A stretch of 64,000 nucleotides of DNA from Hyaloscypha bicolor E (Eukaryota > Ascomycota > Leotiomycetes > Helotiales > Hyaloscyphaceae), in NCBI RefSeq assembly GCF_002865645.1, contig NW_020194537.1:69671-133670 (forward strand). Direction: 5' to 3'. Of the stretch, positions 11,461 through 24,290 are shown one piece after another (within the stretch, counting starts at the first letter, position 1; the number at the start of each line of letters is the position of its first letter). The notes beneath the pieces were generated by a model that was not told the DNA's origin, did no database searches, and was given only the letters and a program-made list of their open reading frames with translations. The translations under genes were made by a program, and so were the position numbers.

Positions 11461-14399
11461 AAGAAGAACTTATTTAGTACTTACTTTTATAACTAATACC
11501 TTTTCTAAAACTACTATAAATAGTCCGGGGCCAAGTATTACTACTATAGGTATATTAGATAAAAGGCCCTAGTATAATAAAATAGAGAAGTTAGACTTTA
11601 ATATTATAAATTCATATTACTAGAAAAGCTATTATAATACTATTCTAGAAAAAGATATTAAAAAATAGCTAGCTAATTTAGAACTTAAAATTAGTATAAA
11701 TACTTTAAAAATAGATAAGGCCTAGTAAAGATTACTTATATAGGATAACCTTATTAATAAATATTGCCTTATAGCTAATAAATAAGTGAAATACTACTAG
11801 AAATTTTACTTATTATAGTATAGCAGGCCGCACTCGTCAAAAATCATATTGTTTTAGCGGTTTTAAGGTTTAGGTTATATGGCAAAGGCCGCGGCCTTTT
11901 ATATATAACTTGCGGAAATCATATAAGAAAGCTGGTTTTTCTATAGACTTAGAGAATAATCCTTTATAAGTATTTAATTAATTAAGCTTTTATATACTAT
12001 ATACTATTTATACTTTACTATTTACGCTTTGATTTATTATTTTGCTATTAAGTCACGTTTTGTACTCTAGTATACTTTATATGAGTTTTTATCTTATTAT
12101 AGTTTCCCTCTCATATTATATATTAATTAACTTACTAAGAAAATTAATAAGCTAGAGGTAATTACTAGTTAACTTTATATAAGAAAAAAACTAGTATAAG
12201 AAGAAATAATAAAGTAGAGATCTAAATAGGCAGATATTTAGGAATACTATAGATTCCCATTAGGAGAACTATTTAGGAGCTAATACTAAAGCTCTTTCCT
12301 GCTTTTAGTTTATAATAATTAACTATAGCTTATTAGAATTAAGAATCCCGCCCTATTTATAAATAAGAATAATTATTAGATTAATAATTAAATATTTAAT
12401 ATAAGAAATAAACTAATATAGAACTTTTCTGAATTTAATAATAAACTACTAAAAATTATTTATATAATATAACTAGTTACTAGAGATACCCGTAACTTTA
12501 TTTATAATTAACTAGAACCTGGATTAGTTAGATAGATTTCGATTACCGAATAGATCTTTAAGATTCTCTAGTAAGCTTATAATAAAAGTAAAGAAATAGA
12601 ATACTAGGAAATAAAAGAGATATACTAGTATCTAAGATAAAGAAATAAGCCATTTCTGGTATTTTAGGTAAAGTTTACTTACTTAATAATAAAACTAGGG
12701 AAGTTACTAGATAACTAATATAATAATTTAATAAATAAAATAAATCTCGAGCTACTTAAAAGCTTAAATAATAAGAAGTTTAATACTTCCAGGGATCTTA
12801 TTAAGTAATATATAAAATAAGAGAATAGGCTTTTATTATATAGTAACTATATACTAGTAGTTATATACAGGCTTATATAACTATACTCCTGTATTTAAGC
12901 TTTAGCTACTCGTATTATACCTCTCTTTCCTGCTATCTATCTATATATTATTATTATAATATAATAATAATGTTTTATTATAATAGCTTCTCTTAATTAA
13001 AAATTAGTAATTCTAGGAGAAATAACTAATAGAAACTACTTGCTATTAAATACTATTCCGGGCTAGAAAGCCTTCCGGAATTTAAGAAGCTATAGTAATC
13101 TTATATCTAATGAATTAATCTTAGTAGCCGGTATTTTTATAGCTAAAAAAGATAGTTTACCGAGAATTTAAAAAGAGACTAGACTAGCTAGAGAGTCTTT
13201 ATTATTATAGCTATAGAAAGCCTAGATATATAAAAAGTATCTATTCTAATTTTAATAAGATTATATTTATTAAAGAGAATTATTTAAAGAGAGCTAATAA
13301 TTTAGGAATAAATAATAAGAAATATAATATTAATAAGTCGGGAAAAGTCTAGCTCTAGATATAGAGGTAGCCTTTCTAAAGTAAGAACTTTATTAAGAAC
13401 CTATAGATCTTACTTAGCTAATTAGCAGGAACTAGTTTTTTATTAATTATAGAATAAGCTAGAAAAGTAAAACTATAACTTTCTAATACTTAGTAAATAC
13501 TAGAGTAAATACATATATTCTAATTAACTAAAAGCATATTTGCCTCTTAATAAAAGTATTATAAATGCCCTTATATAAACTCAAAACCCTTATTTCCTTA
13601 TAAGATCTTAATAAATAATCTAATAAAGCTATTTAATATCTAGCTATTATAGATCTAGCTATTAATTAGTACTTTCAAATTCAATAATACCTACTTATTA
13701 CTAATCTTGGCTCTTATAATATAATCCTGGAAAGGAAATAGCTAGTAAAGTATAATATCCTACTAAATTATTAATAGAATTAACTTTATTAGCCAAAAAA
13801 CTATAAGGTAAATTAGCCGGATCTTATTTAGAAAATCTAATATTTTAATAAGAAATATTAAAAAGATAATTGCCTTAAAGATATTCTAATTAGGATTCTA
13901 AAAAGAACTAGTAAAACTAGACCCGAAAAGTAAAAGAATATATTTCTTATCTTTCTATAAGATCTTTTTATAAGAAAAGCCGAATACTAGATAAGAAAAA
14001 AAGAGCTAAACTTTAATATTCTCGAAATAGTTAAATTACTAAACTATTTCTATTATTTTATTAGAGTAGCTATTTTCTAATTAAGTACTAAAGATTCCGG
14101 TAATTTAGTCGGATTAGTTACTATTAATAAGATTAATTATATATTTAAGAAATAGGGTTATAAACTAAAGAGATATTTATTACTATTTATAGTAATTAGA
14201 TAACTAATATTATAGTTTATTAGGTATTATATTTAAACTAGTAACCTAATATATTTCCTGGATATAAATAAATCTAATATTCTTAGTAATATATTATTTT
14301 TTAATCCTAAAGAATTTTAAAAGCTTCGGATATTTTTCTCTATATAGCTATATAATATAGCTAGAGTATTCTTTAAGAAAGTAATAGATAAGCTTCCTT

Positions 14400-17300
14400 A
14401 GTTTTAATTCTTTAATTATAAGCTCCGTTTTAATAAACTAGATCCCTTAATAAAAATAGCCTATTTTTATAAAATAAGCTCTAGTAAACTTAAAAAAATA
14501 AGAGAATATCTTATTAAGAATCTAAAAAAGAGTTTTATTAAGCCGTCCGAATTTCCTTTTTTATTACTAGTCTTATTTATTAAAAAGAAAAACAGTAGCC
14601 TATAATTTTATATTAATTATTAATAGCTAAATACTATAATAAAAAAGAACTATTATTTCCTATTACTTATTACTAAAACTCTTAACTAATTAGCCAAATT
14701 ATTAATATTTACTAAATTAGATATTTAATATATTTTTAATTGAATTTATATAAAACTAGCTTCTATAATATAAATAGCTTTTAGGATAAGATATAAATTC
14801 TTTAAACTAGTAGTTTTACTATTTAAACTCTATAATAATCTAGTAATCTTCTAGTAATATATTAATACTATTCTAATAAACTATTTAAATAACTTTTATT
14901 CGGCCTATATTAATAATATACTAATTTTCTTTAAGAATAAGAGAAAGTATTAATAGTATATTAGAATAGTCTTATAAAAGCTCTAGAATACCGAATTATA
15001 AGTTAATATTTATAAATTTAAATTTAAAATCTCTAAGATAATATTCTTAGGATTTATTATCTCGAATTAAAATATATAAATAAATCTTACTAAAACCTCT
15101 ATTATCCGAAACTAGTACTAACCTATAATAAAAAGAAAGATATAATTGTTTTTGGGCTTTTATAACTTCTATTATAAGTTTATCTAAGCCTATAAATATA
15201 TTTCTTATTCCCTAAATTATCTAACTAAAAAGAATATTCTACTAAAGTTTATATTTAATAAAACCTAGCTAGATGCCTTTAATTAGCTTAAAGATTTACT
15301 TCTCTTTATTTCTATATTTCTCTATTTTAAATATAATAAAGAAACCTGCCTGGAAACTAATTATTTAGACCTAGCTATTATAAGTATACTTTTTTAAAAA
15401 AAACCCAGAAAATAAATAATAGTATCCGGTCTTATTTTATTCTAAAGCTCTTTAAAGAGCCAAAAGCTATTATAAAGTTTATAATAAGGAACTCCTTATT
15501 ATTATCTAAGAATTCCGGGAATAATAAATAGAACTAATTAGCTTATCTAATTTTCTAATTATTACTAACTATAAAGCTCTCGAGTATTTTAGTACTAAGA
15601 GGCTCTTAAATAAATAATAAATCTAATAGATAGGTTTCTTATTATAATTCTATTACTAGATTACTTATTAGCTAGGTAAAGATAATACTATTACTAATAT
15701 CTTATTCCGAAAAAACAAACTTATACTAATTTAGAAATAGGCCAAGAAAGCTAAAAGAACTAGATAAGTTATCTTATTAGATCTAATTCTTGCTTTTACT
15801 AAAATAAAAGATATGGCTTATATTTCTACTAAGATAAAAGAAATAAACAAGTTATTTATTATAATTAAAATTCTATAAGCTAATTAAATAAACCTAGTCT
15901 TAGAAAATAAATATAGAAAAGCTCGGGAAAATACGGATTTATAAGAAATATTAAATAGCTATATATTTTATAATAAAAGACTTATTATACTAAATAGATA
16001 TAATAATTTATAAACTAGGCTTTTATAATAAATCTATAATATAATAACTATTATATATCCCGGTTAAAATAAGACAAAAATTCTAGTTTAGAGACTTTAC
16101 TAGTAGCCTATTCTTTCTATAAATATTAATTACTTTATAGTAAACTATTATAAATATTAAAAGTCTTATAAGCTAAAAAACAAAATACTAGACCTATTAT
16201 ATTTATTACTAGTTTTCCTAAAAATATGAAATAATTTATTTATAAACTTTTATATTTCTAATTCTATTAATAAAAAATATAATAATATATTTATTATAAT
16301 TAATTAATTATCTAAATAATATATAAGTTTACTAATAACTAAGAATACTATAGCCAGAACTATTACTAGCCTGTTTTACTATTATATCTAGTAATTTCGA
16401 GAATCTTTTTTTATTATTATAAATAACTAAGAACTCTAATTTATTTCAGACTTTATAAATAAACTATTAAGATTAATTAGAACTAAGCTAAAGCTCTTAA
16501 TTACGAAATATACCTAAACTAATAGATAAATAGAAATTATTAACTAGATTATTAATACCTGACTTTACTCTTTTATTAATTATTTCTAGAATAATTAGGT
16601 AGATTTATTTCCGGTATTTAATACTATAGGTACTATTTGCCTATATGAATTAATTGGCTTATTTTCTTTAATAATTAATTACAGATATAAACCCAGGCTA
16701 AACTTTAACTAGATATTACTAATAATAGAGTTTAAAATACCGAGAAAGAAACTTAATTAGAAAAAAGTATAATAGTAAGCTAAGAGAATTAATACTATTA
16801 TTAATTATATTCGAGAATATATAATAATAGTTCAGGAGTATTAAGCCAAATAAACTAATAAGAAATAGTAAGAACTAGACTTTAGTTTAGGAAATATAGT
16901 CTATATAATTAAAAAGATATAGAAAATAAATTATTTATTTAATAAATTAGACTATTTTTTTACTAGACTATTTAAAATTAATAAAATAGTTAATTATTTA
17001 TATTAATTAGATTTTTTCCTATTATATAGAATTTGGCTAATCTTTTATATAAATAGACTTTATAAGAATCCTACTAACTTACTATCTGGCTAAACTAATA
17101 AAGAACCTAGTTTTATTAAAATTAATAGTAAATTCAAATAGGAAATCAAAAAGATTCTTTTTTCTAAAGTACTCTATAATAAGCTTTACTATAAGATTAA
17201 ATAGAAGAAATAGGATATAGATAATAAATAGTATCTTATATTAAATTTTAAGAACTTAGTATTCAAACTATATAAATTCTATAAATAGAACCCTAGTAAA
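14400..17300 (+). pseudogene. Gypsy-2 pol remnant: reverse transcriptase, RNase H, integrase
   Basis: The + strand reads, across stops, the Gypsy reverse transcriptase: a VLFIKKKNSSL block at about 14,570-14,610 (usually VLFVKKKDGSLR), a TKLDI element at about 14,710, then YINNILIFF at about 14,915 (usually Y-x-D-D-I-L-x-F/Y) and FLGFIIS at about 15,050. RNase H follows at about 15,200-15,700. The integrase core lies at about 16,100-16,600, with TQTNRQIEIINQ where functional copies have HPQTDGQTERxNQ. Asp-to-Asn at the catalytic YxDD site and many stops show it is inactive. Confidence 0.85.
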
Positions 17301-17569
17301 ATAGAACCTTTTATTTAACTAAATAAATGGATTTAATATACTAAAAAAGATAAGTTTAATAATAATTATCTAAATAATAATAAATCTCGATAATAAGGCC
17401 TTTATAACTAGAAAAAAAAAACCTAGATATTTCCCGGATTTTATTTAAATCCTAGTATATTTCCTTTATTCTATTATATTAGTACTTATTTTCTTTTCCA
17501 GAAATCTAGATAAAATATTTTCCTTTATTATACTAAATTATACTTTACTATTTAGGTGAATTATAAAAA

Positions 17570-18950
17570 TAAATAAAATTCTTAAAGCTAAGCTAAAGGT
17601 AAATACTTGCTTATATTAGTTCGAAATATTATTAAAAATCGAGGAAAACTTTCCTAACTACTTTAATTTTTATAACCTTAATTATTTATATTACTACTAT
17701 TACCTTAATAGAACTATTAATAAAAATAAAATAGATAAAAAAACCCAGTAATATATTATTTATTACCGGACTAAATAAGGCTATTTATTAGATCCTGAAT
17801 AACTTAAGTAATAATAGTAATATTTTAAGTTTAGTAGCTATTACTATTATTAATATAATTACTAGCCAAACTATTTTTATAAATAAAAATAATAACTTTC
17901 TTATTTAAAAATAGGTTAATATATAGAATACGGCCTATACTACTCTTAAGAATATATCTAAAATTATTATAAAAAACATCTTAGTAAAATATTCTAAGAA
18001 TAATAAAATAGAGATTTTAGTTACTAGTAATAATAAGTCTAATAATCTAATAGGCGGAATAGATAATACTAATAAGGGCTTCCTTATTAATCTTATAGAG
18101 CCAAATACTAAAAAGATTAAAAAGAATAAGGCTAGCTTATTTAAGAAATATAAGATATTAGATAATAGTAAGAATTCCGATAATAAAAAGACTAAAAATA
18201 GAAAGATTTCTAGTAATAAAGGAAACTCTAATTATAATAAAGGTAGCCAAACTAGTATTAAGATACTTATTATAATTAGAAGATATATAATACTAAATAG
18301 TAGTTATTATATAAAGTACTAGTCTGAAACCAAGAACTAGTAAATAATCCTAAAAACTAAATTAAAAAAGTAATATCCTATAAATATTAATAAATTAGTA
18401 TATAATACTATTTAGGAAATCAGAAAACCTCTTAAAAGCTTTTATAAGACTAAAATCATATAGTTTAAGGCCCGGGAATTTAATAATAAAATAGCTTAAG
18501 TAGCTAACCTTAATATATAAGTTTCTATAATAGAGAAGTAATTTAAGAATATATATATTAAGCTTAAAAAGGCCAGAAATTAATTAAGTAGCTTAGAAAT
18601 AATATAATTAAGCTAAATATTATTACTCTAACTAAGAAAAAAGGCAAGTAAGCTATTATATTAAAGCCTATATTAATAAATAAACTTAATCTACTATTTC
18701 TATTTATAGACTACCTAATAATAATAGTTCTAATATTAGCTATAGCCTATATAATACTTCTAGACTATATTATAAATATAGGTATAGGTATAATACAAGT
18801 AATAGATACTAAAAACTAGCTAGAATATATTAGAAACTAGATTATTCTAGTAAAGTTAAGACTATATTTTAATTATAAGTAAGCTATAGGAATTAGATAA
18901 AATAGGATTAATAACTATTATTTCCTCTTTTTCTTTTTAATATTATAGCT
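17570..18950 (+). pseudogene. Gypsy-2 post-pol coding remnant, Tyr-rich
   Basis: From about 17,575 a + strand frame runs with few stops through EENFPNYFNFYNLNYLYYYY and on. The many Tyr codons (TAT/TAC) are what RIP would leave from Cys (TGT/TGC) and His (CAT/CAC) codons, so the original may have been a Cys/His-rich, zinc-binding type region. That is inference. Family not recognised. Position downstream of integrase parallels the extra remnant in Gypsy-1. Confidence 0.4.
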
Positions 18951-19001
18951 AAATAATTCCCTAAATAAGAGTATTTAGACTTCTCTTTAGAAAGAAAATA
19001 A

Positions 19002-19205
19002 TATAATAGCTAATATAAGAATATGATTTACTAAGGACAGGATATTAGAAATAGATATAAAATAAAGCTAAGCCGGAATTACTTGGGCAAAATAATATTA
19101 AAGATTAAGGTATTCTTTCTACTTTATTCTATAGCTTAGTATTTTTTAATATATGAGATACTTAAATCTTTAAACCCTAGCTATTATCTTAATTCTACTA
19201 TTATA
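19002..19205 (+). repeat. Gypsy-2 3' LTR
   Basis: 204-bp direct repeat of 10,774-10,977, preceded by a polypurine-like tract and followed by the TTATT target duplication. Confidence 0.9.
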
Positions 19206-20700
19206 TTATTTAATAAATAAAAAGACCCGGATTAAGCTTTTTAAGAACCTAAATAAGGAATTTAGTATATTAATAAGTATTTCCTAAAACTTTTTTATTT
19301 TTTTTATTTTTTATTTTTTTTATAATACTAATTTCTTTAAAATTACCCGATTTAGTAAACTAGTTATAGGCTATATTAATAATACTAGCTTCCTTATAAA
19401 AGGCTTAATTACTAAATTAATAGTCTAAAAACTCGAGATATTATACTAAAAAGTAAATAAATAAACTAAGAAATATATATTTATATTTATATTTATTAAA
19501 TATAAATTTATTTACTTTATTTATAAAAGAAATTAAAAGCGGATTAGAGATAGTATAAGGCTAGCAAATCTAGAACTAATAAATAATATTAAGAAAGTAA
19601 TTATACTCAAATTATATATCTAATATTTCGGAGTTATTCTTGATTTAAAACTTAATAATATGAAATATATAAGAAAAAAAGTAGGAAAATCTATTTAGGT
19701 TCTATAGTTTATAATAGAATTAATCTAGAGAGCCTTAAAAAGAAATATACTTATATTAGTAAAAGTAATTATTATATTATAAATATTCTTCATATATTTT
19801 ATATAATAGATCTCGAATCTAATATATAAAAGAAAGATTTATTAGAAAAAGGTAATTTAGGTATTTAATAATCTATAAAAAAAAGTATTTTATATTATTA
19901 TAAGTACTTTTTATTTAATAGTAATAATAGTAATTAAAATAGAGACTAATCTATTATCTATTAAAGTTTAGTTTAATTAAATATATATAATTATAATAAA
20001 TTAAATTAGAGTTTTTTTTTATTAAATATAACTATTTTATATAAGAAGTATTATTAATAATAGCTTTATTTAATTCTTATTATTATAGGAAATCGAGATT
20101 AAGATATAAAAAGTAATTAGAATAGAGATATATAATAAAATAAATAAATAAATACTAATTATAGCTATATTTTAGTAAATTTTACTAGATATAAGAATTA
20201 TTCCGGATATAGAAACTATAATAAGAGAATATAATAAGATTTATTTATTATAGTAATATATTTATATGAAAATCTTTATAAATAATAGTAATATTTAAGG
20301 CCGAATTAATATAATTATCTAGAAGTCTTATAAGAAATAAAAGGCTATAATAGATATTAGCCCGAATAATTAATTTGTAGTTTATAAAATAGAACTTATT
20401 AGTATTTAGATAATAATAGATATAGTAATTAAAAAAGGAAATATTATAAAAAAGCTTATTATTTTTACTAATAATTAAGTATTTATTATTTTATTTACTA
20501 GACTATAGAACTAGTTAGATCAGATTATTCTTATTAAAATCTATAATTTTATAAATATTCTTTAGTAAAAAAGCTATAAGATTATAATTAGATAAATCCT
20601 AGTATATATTAGAGTACCTAGAAATAAGATTATAGATCTTTAGTAAAGTAAGCTATTAGATAAAAGCCTAAGCTAAAGGATACTAAAGTAGTTTCCGGAA
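19206..20700 (+). mobile_element. Tad1-like LINE, 3' segment (reverse transcriptase C-terminus and RNase H)
   Basis: Directly after the Gypsy-2 target duplication the + strand resumes LINE reverse transcriptase: SFLTNRKTRIKL, then ISISQN... (counterpart of the usual GIPQGSPLSP), a GYINNTSFL stretch (counterpart of GYxDDTxxL), and FGVILDLKLNNMKYIRKKV at about 19,630-19,685 (usually LGVxxDxKLxxxxHIxxxx). RNase H-like sequence follows from about 20,270 (IFINNSNI, usually xYTDGSxI) and ends near 20,640 with a VPRNKIIDL element (usually xPGNExAD). The exact 3' end and any poly(A) tail cannot be set. Confidence 0.75.
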
Positions 20701-21502
20701 TATTAGTAATTAACTCAAGTCACGTTTTCGGAATAAAATAGCTTCCTTAATTCCTTTTTTCTTATAAGAGATTAATTAATAACTTTATAAGAGAAGCCTA
20801 GAATTAGAAATAAAGAAATAGTATTACTAGTATATTATATAAAAAATAATAATAAAGTAATAATATAATACTAAACTACTATATTAATAACCTTTATAAA
20901 AATCTCTTTTATAAAGCCAAGGCCTCTATTTTAATTCAGATACGAATAGAGAAAATCGGGCTTTACGGATATTTTAATACTATTAATTATATAGAAGATC
21001 TATAATACGGCTATAATTAGGTCTACTAAATAGTATATTATATTATTAAAGACTATAAGTATCTTGAAAATACTCGTTTTATATATTTAGAAAAGAGTAT
21101 TATTAGAGATACTAGGCTTTTCCTGAGAAATACCGAGCTTATATCCAAAACTATTAAATTCATACTTGCTACTAGTTTCCTGGATTAGTTTACAAGTTAT
21201 ATAAAGATACTTTTACTATTAGAATAGGGGACGAGGCTAATTAAGGCAATAATTATACTTTACTAGGCTAACTAAGCCCCTCTGGGGGCTATTATATTAT
21301 AACAAACCATATAGAAACGGAAGGGAGGGTAAGGGGCAAGGTTATATAAAGTGGGAGGTATTCTGATTTTTGATTTTATGTAATGTTTCGATTTCCTTTT
21401 TGCTTTATTAGCTCTGGAGCGGAGTCGAGGACTCGTGACCACCTCTGTAGCCTAATCCTATATAGTGCGTCTCTATAGCGCCTTAGGCAGCTAAAAAGAC
21501 TA
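20701..21502. other. AT-rich to normal transition, no gene seen
   Basis: The first half is RIP-type AT-rich sequence without a recognised frame. Composition becomes more balanced from about 21,200. A short in-phase stretch upstream of the HET remnant, broken by a TAG, may be part of that gene but has no recognisable domain. Confidence 0.5.
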
Positions 21503-23321
21503 ATGGAACACAAAAAAAACAAAAAAAAACATTACGGCAATTTTCGAAACAACACGGAAGAAGTTGTAGCCTACAAGACAAAGCTCGAGCATTGGTGTGC
21601 TGCTTTCTTCCATCAGTTGCTGGTGTTTAAAGAGAAGCTCCATCAATGGGTTTATTGGGAACGAGCTTGGACTTTTCAAGAGTGGTCACTTGCACAAGAT
21701 GTCGAGATTACCTGGGAGGAATCAACAACCTTTGACATGGCTCCTCTCCGCTACCTGAAATCCTCCATATTCTCTGCAGCGTTTATGCTCGCAAACTTCA
21801 AGCTTCAAAATGGGCAATACTCCAATATCAAATTCGGATTTTCTCGTGGACAAGTTCAAAGGAGATTTGAAACCGTCAAGCGGCTCTTCCCGTATGTTGA
21901 TTACCTCTTGTCGTCAGAGGAAATTGACCAAAAGCTCGCGACCGAGCAAATAATATCACCCAGCGTTGAAGGTGCAGATCACATGCTAGGTCTGCGCATA
22001 TCCAAAAATCGCTCTCTAATCCGACAACTTCTGGACATCGAGGTCGCTAAAGCAGCAAGATAACAGATCGCTTTCGTGTTATGATCTCCTCAACGCAGTC
22101 ACCTCAAGCATCCGGCTTCGTCAGGCCCGTATCGTCTAGACTAGGACTTGGAATTCGACCCCATCAAAGAAAGGATTGGGAATTCACAGCCACGCAGTTA
22201 CCACACGGTGGGACCCTTGTGGGATGTAGCCTACGACCCGGGAGAAAGAAGTCAGGGGACTCTTCACGCATTACTGAAGATGAAAAATTCTATGCAAGAT
22301 TAAGTATTATGCTCAACTCGTTCGGGATCAGCGAGAGAGACGCGAGATTCCAAGCAGACAAAATTTGCTGCTGGGCCTCGATGTGCAATATCCGATACGA
22401 ATATCAAAAAGACAACCCAGTTGCCGTTGCTCTACAAAAGGTCTTGAAGGTTCTGCGACAACGAGGAATCAAAATTTATAACTTCCATGTCAACATTCGG
22501 TCCTTAGACGTCGATGTTCAATTCCTGAAGTACGCATCTGAGCACCAGCTTTGCAACGCGACGAGTAGGACATATCTCCACTGCGCTCCTATTTTAAATG
22601 GTCGAGCTGATACTGCGGTCCACCTCCGTGCCAGCATCATGCAAAGCCTGGACACAACCCTATTGAGCAGAAGAGTTGAAACACTTCGAAAGCTGGACAG
22701 CAGCAAGATCAAAGCAGTCACCAGTCTAACAAACATCCCCGAGTTCCTTTCCGAGTTCCTTTCCGAGTTCTCACTCGCGGTGATTGGCAAGCCTGAGGAA
22801 AGCGACCTAGGTAGTCTCATTCTTGACTTAGACATGAGCGAAATGGGAGACAAGAAAGCGGAAAATATGGCTTTCGCACCGTTGCTTGGACGAGTCCGAG
22901 CTGTACTTGAAGGTATCCCAAGAGAACACTCGTCAAATCAAGATTGGTAACTGCTTCCTGGATCCAGATCGAACAAACTCGGACGCCAGCAGGACGCTAC
23001 ATGTACATTGGCTGGGCTATATGTCCCGCCAATATACAATTCAAGGATCTATTCGTTGCCAGAGAAAGTCTCAATGGTACACTCATCCTGGCATATCAAA
23101 AAGGACAAGCTTTTCATGCTGTTGCATACATTACCCTCACCTACGAACGAAGTGGAACTTATCTAATCGAGACGGATGAAAGTGGTCGCGTGGAAATGCT
23201 CTTGTAAACTCCTCAACGAAGCGATATCTTGTCAGCTCATTATAGTACAGGTGATGGAATATTTCAAGGTGTCATTCCTCTGAAAAGGGAACAGCTTGGT
23301 CCGGTGCTTGGCCTTGCTTAA
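21503..23321 (+). pseudogene. HET (heterokaryon incompatibility)-domain protein, truncated and frame-broken
   Basis: Two main + strand frames (21,503-22,063 and 22,081-22,950) and a third (about 22,925-23,207) belong end to end to one protein. The first contains WVYWERAWTFQEW, the characteristic C-terminal piece of the HET domain (Tyr-x-x-Arg-Ala-Trp-x-x-Gln-Glu). The later parts match the long C-terminal region of this HET family (CCWASMCNI, then RYMYIGWAICP, then QGVIPLKREQLGPVLGLA ending at 23,321). Frame changes occur near 22,055, 22,110 and 22,915, and an in-frame TAA lies at 23,205-23,207. The N-terminal part of the HET domain is absent. A 12-bp unit is repeated two and a half times at 22,741-22,770 (EFLS twice). 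No RIP-level AT bias, so it decayed by indels. Small undetected introns could explain one break, hardly all. Confidence 0.75.
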
Positions 23322-23696
23322 GGGACAAAGATACTCTCGAACTTTTTGAAGAATTTCTTTGGTGTTCTAAGTATGAATTAGTCTATCCTCCTCATTTGTG
23401 CTCTTGCAATTGCTCTATATCTCTGTACGAACAAGAAGGTGTTCATTCGTTGGGCTCATTTATGATAACCACCTAATGTTAGAATGAAAATATTGGAATT
23501 ACAAAATTTCTGTATCTAAAACTCTACAACCACGGGGATCGTCTAGCCCCTCCCCGTCCTCGAATCTGGCTACACCGATTTGATAGACCTTGTGCTTCTA
23601 CTTTAGTAGAGTGATATGATACATCTCCTCGCTCTCCGCGTATTAGTTCAACAATTGTAGAAAAATATTCGGCAATTGTAGGCATATGCGGCTCGC

Positions 23697-24290
23697 TTAA
23701 TGTTGAGTTAGCATTCCTACTCTGCTCGAGGTATGGGACATGTGATTTAAGCCTTTTAAGTGAATCGCAGCCCAAATGAACAGCCCACTTGCAATCTGAA
23801 CCAAACATCTGATGGTCGCTTCGACTGTCCAGGCAACATCCAGAAAGCGTTCCTGTCCAATGAGTCTCAAGTTATACTCCAGGAATATGGAGATATCGTG
23901 GTCTATAATCGACGGTGATATACTGTGGAGGACGAGATCCTGGTACTCTGCATCTGGTGTCTGATCGAACCCATATCGGATTGGGATCTCAGGTCTGCTC
24001 GTTAAAAAGACTCGTAACCGGACTCTTTGTAATGATCGAGCTTCAGCCAAGAGTTGTAGAATAGCCCGGATATTATTATCGTCGTCACATTCATCGAGCG
24101 CATCAACTATAAGAACGTACGAGCAATGACAGCCGTTGCCGTCTAGCTTTGATAGCGGATGGAGGACGAGCAGCTGCCATTGGTCGCGGAGAGACTGGCT
24201 TGCAATATCGCTACGCTCCGTTATAGCCGCACAAATATGCCAATGGAGAGGAGGCACACTGATTGCAAGCTGCACAACAACACTTGTAAC
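23697..24290 (-). pseudogene. NACHT-type STAND NTPase (NLR-like) fragment
   Basis: The - strand frame holds the Walker B region of a NACHT domain (YVLIVDALDECDDD), then LRVFLTSRPEIPIR (the sensor-like TSRPE element), then the winged-helix approach ending GLFIWAA. NACHT proteins are STAND ATPases that often act in fungal allorecognition and immunity. The Walker A P-loop that should lie upstream is missing: the frame is closed by a TAG at about 24,288-24,290 just before KFVTS-like sequence, and no initiator ATG is in place (the first codon of the open frame at 24,275 is GTG). After FIWAA the frame leaves the family pattern and no sensor-repeat domain follows. Read as a truncated pseudogene next to the HET remnant. 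Confidence 0.72.

Larger units (their letters stand above)
10774..19205 (+). mobile_element. Gypsy-2: complete but heavily RIP-mutated Ty3/Gypsy LTR retrotransposon, nested in the LINE
   Basis: Two direct repeats of 204 bp (10,774-10,977 and 19,002-19,205) bound the element. The pentamer TTATT flanks it on both sides (10,769-10,773 and 19,206-19,210), the expected 5-bp target duplication. A purine-rich tract (AGAAAGAAAATA, ending about 19,001) abuts the right LTR, as a polypurine tract should for + orientation. Pol reads on the + strand. AT bias is stronger than in Gypsy-1. It is dead: every frame has stops. Confidence 0.88.
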
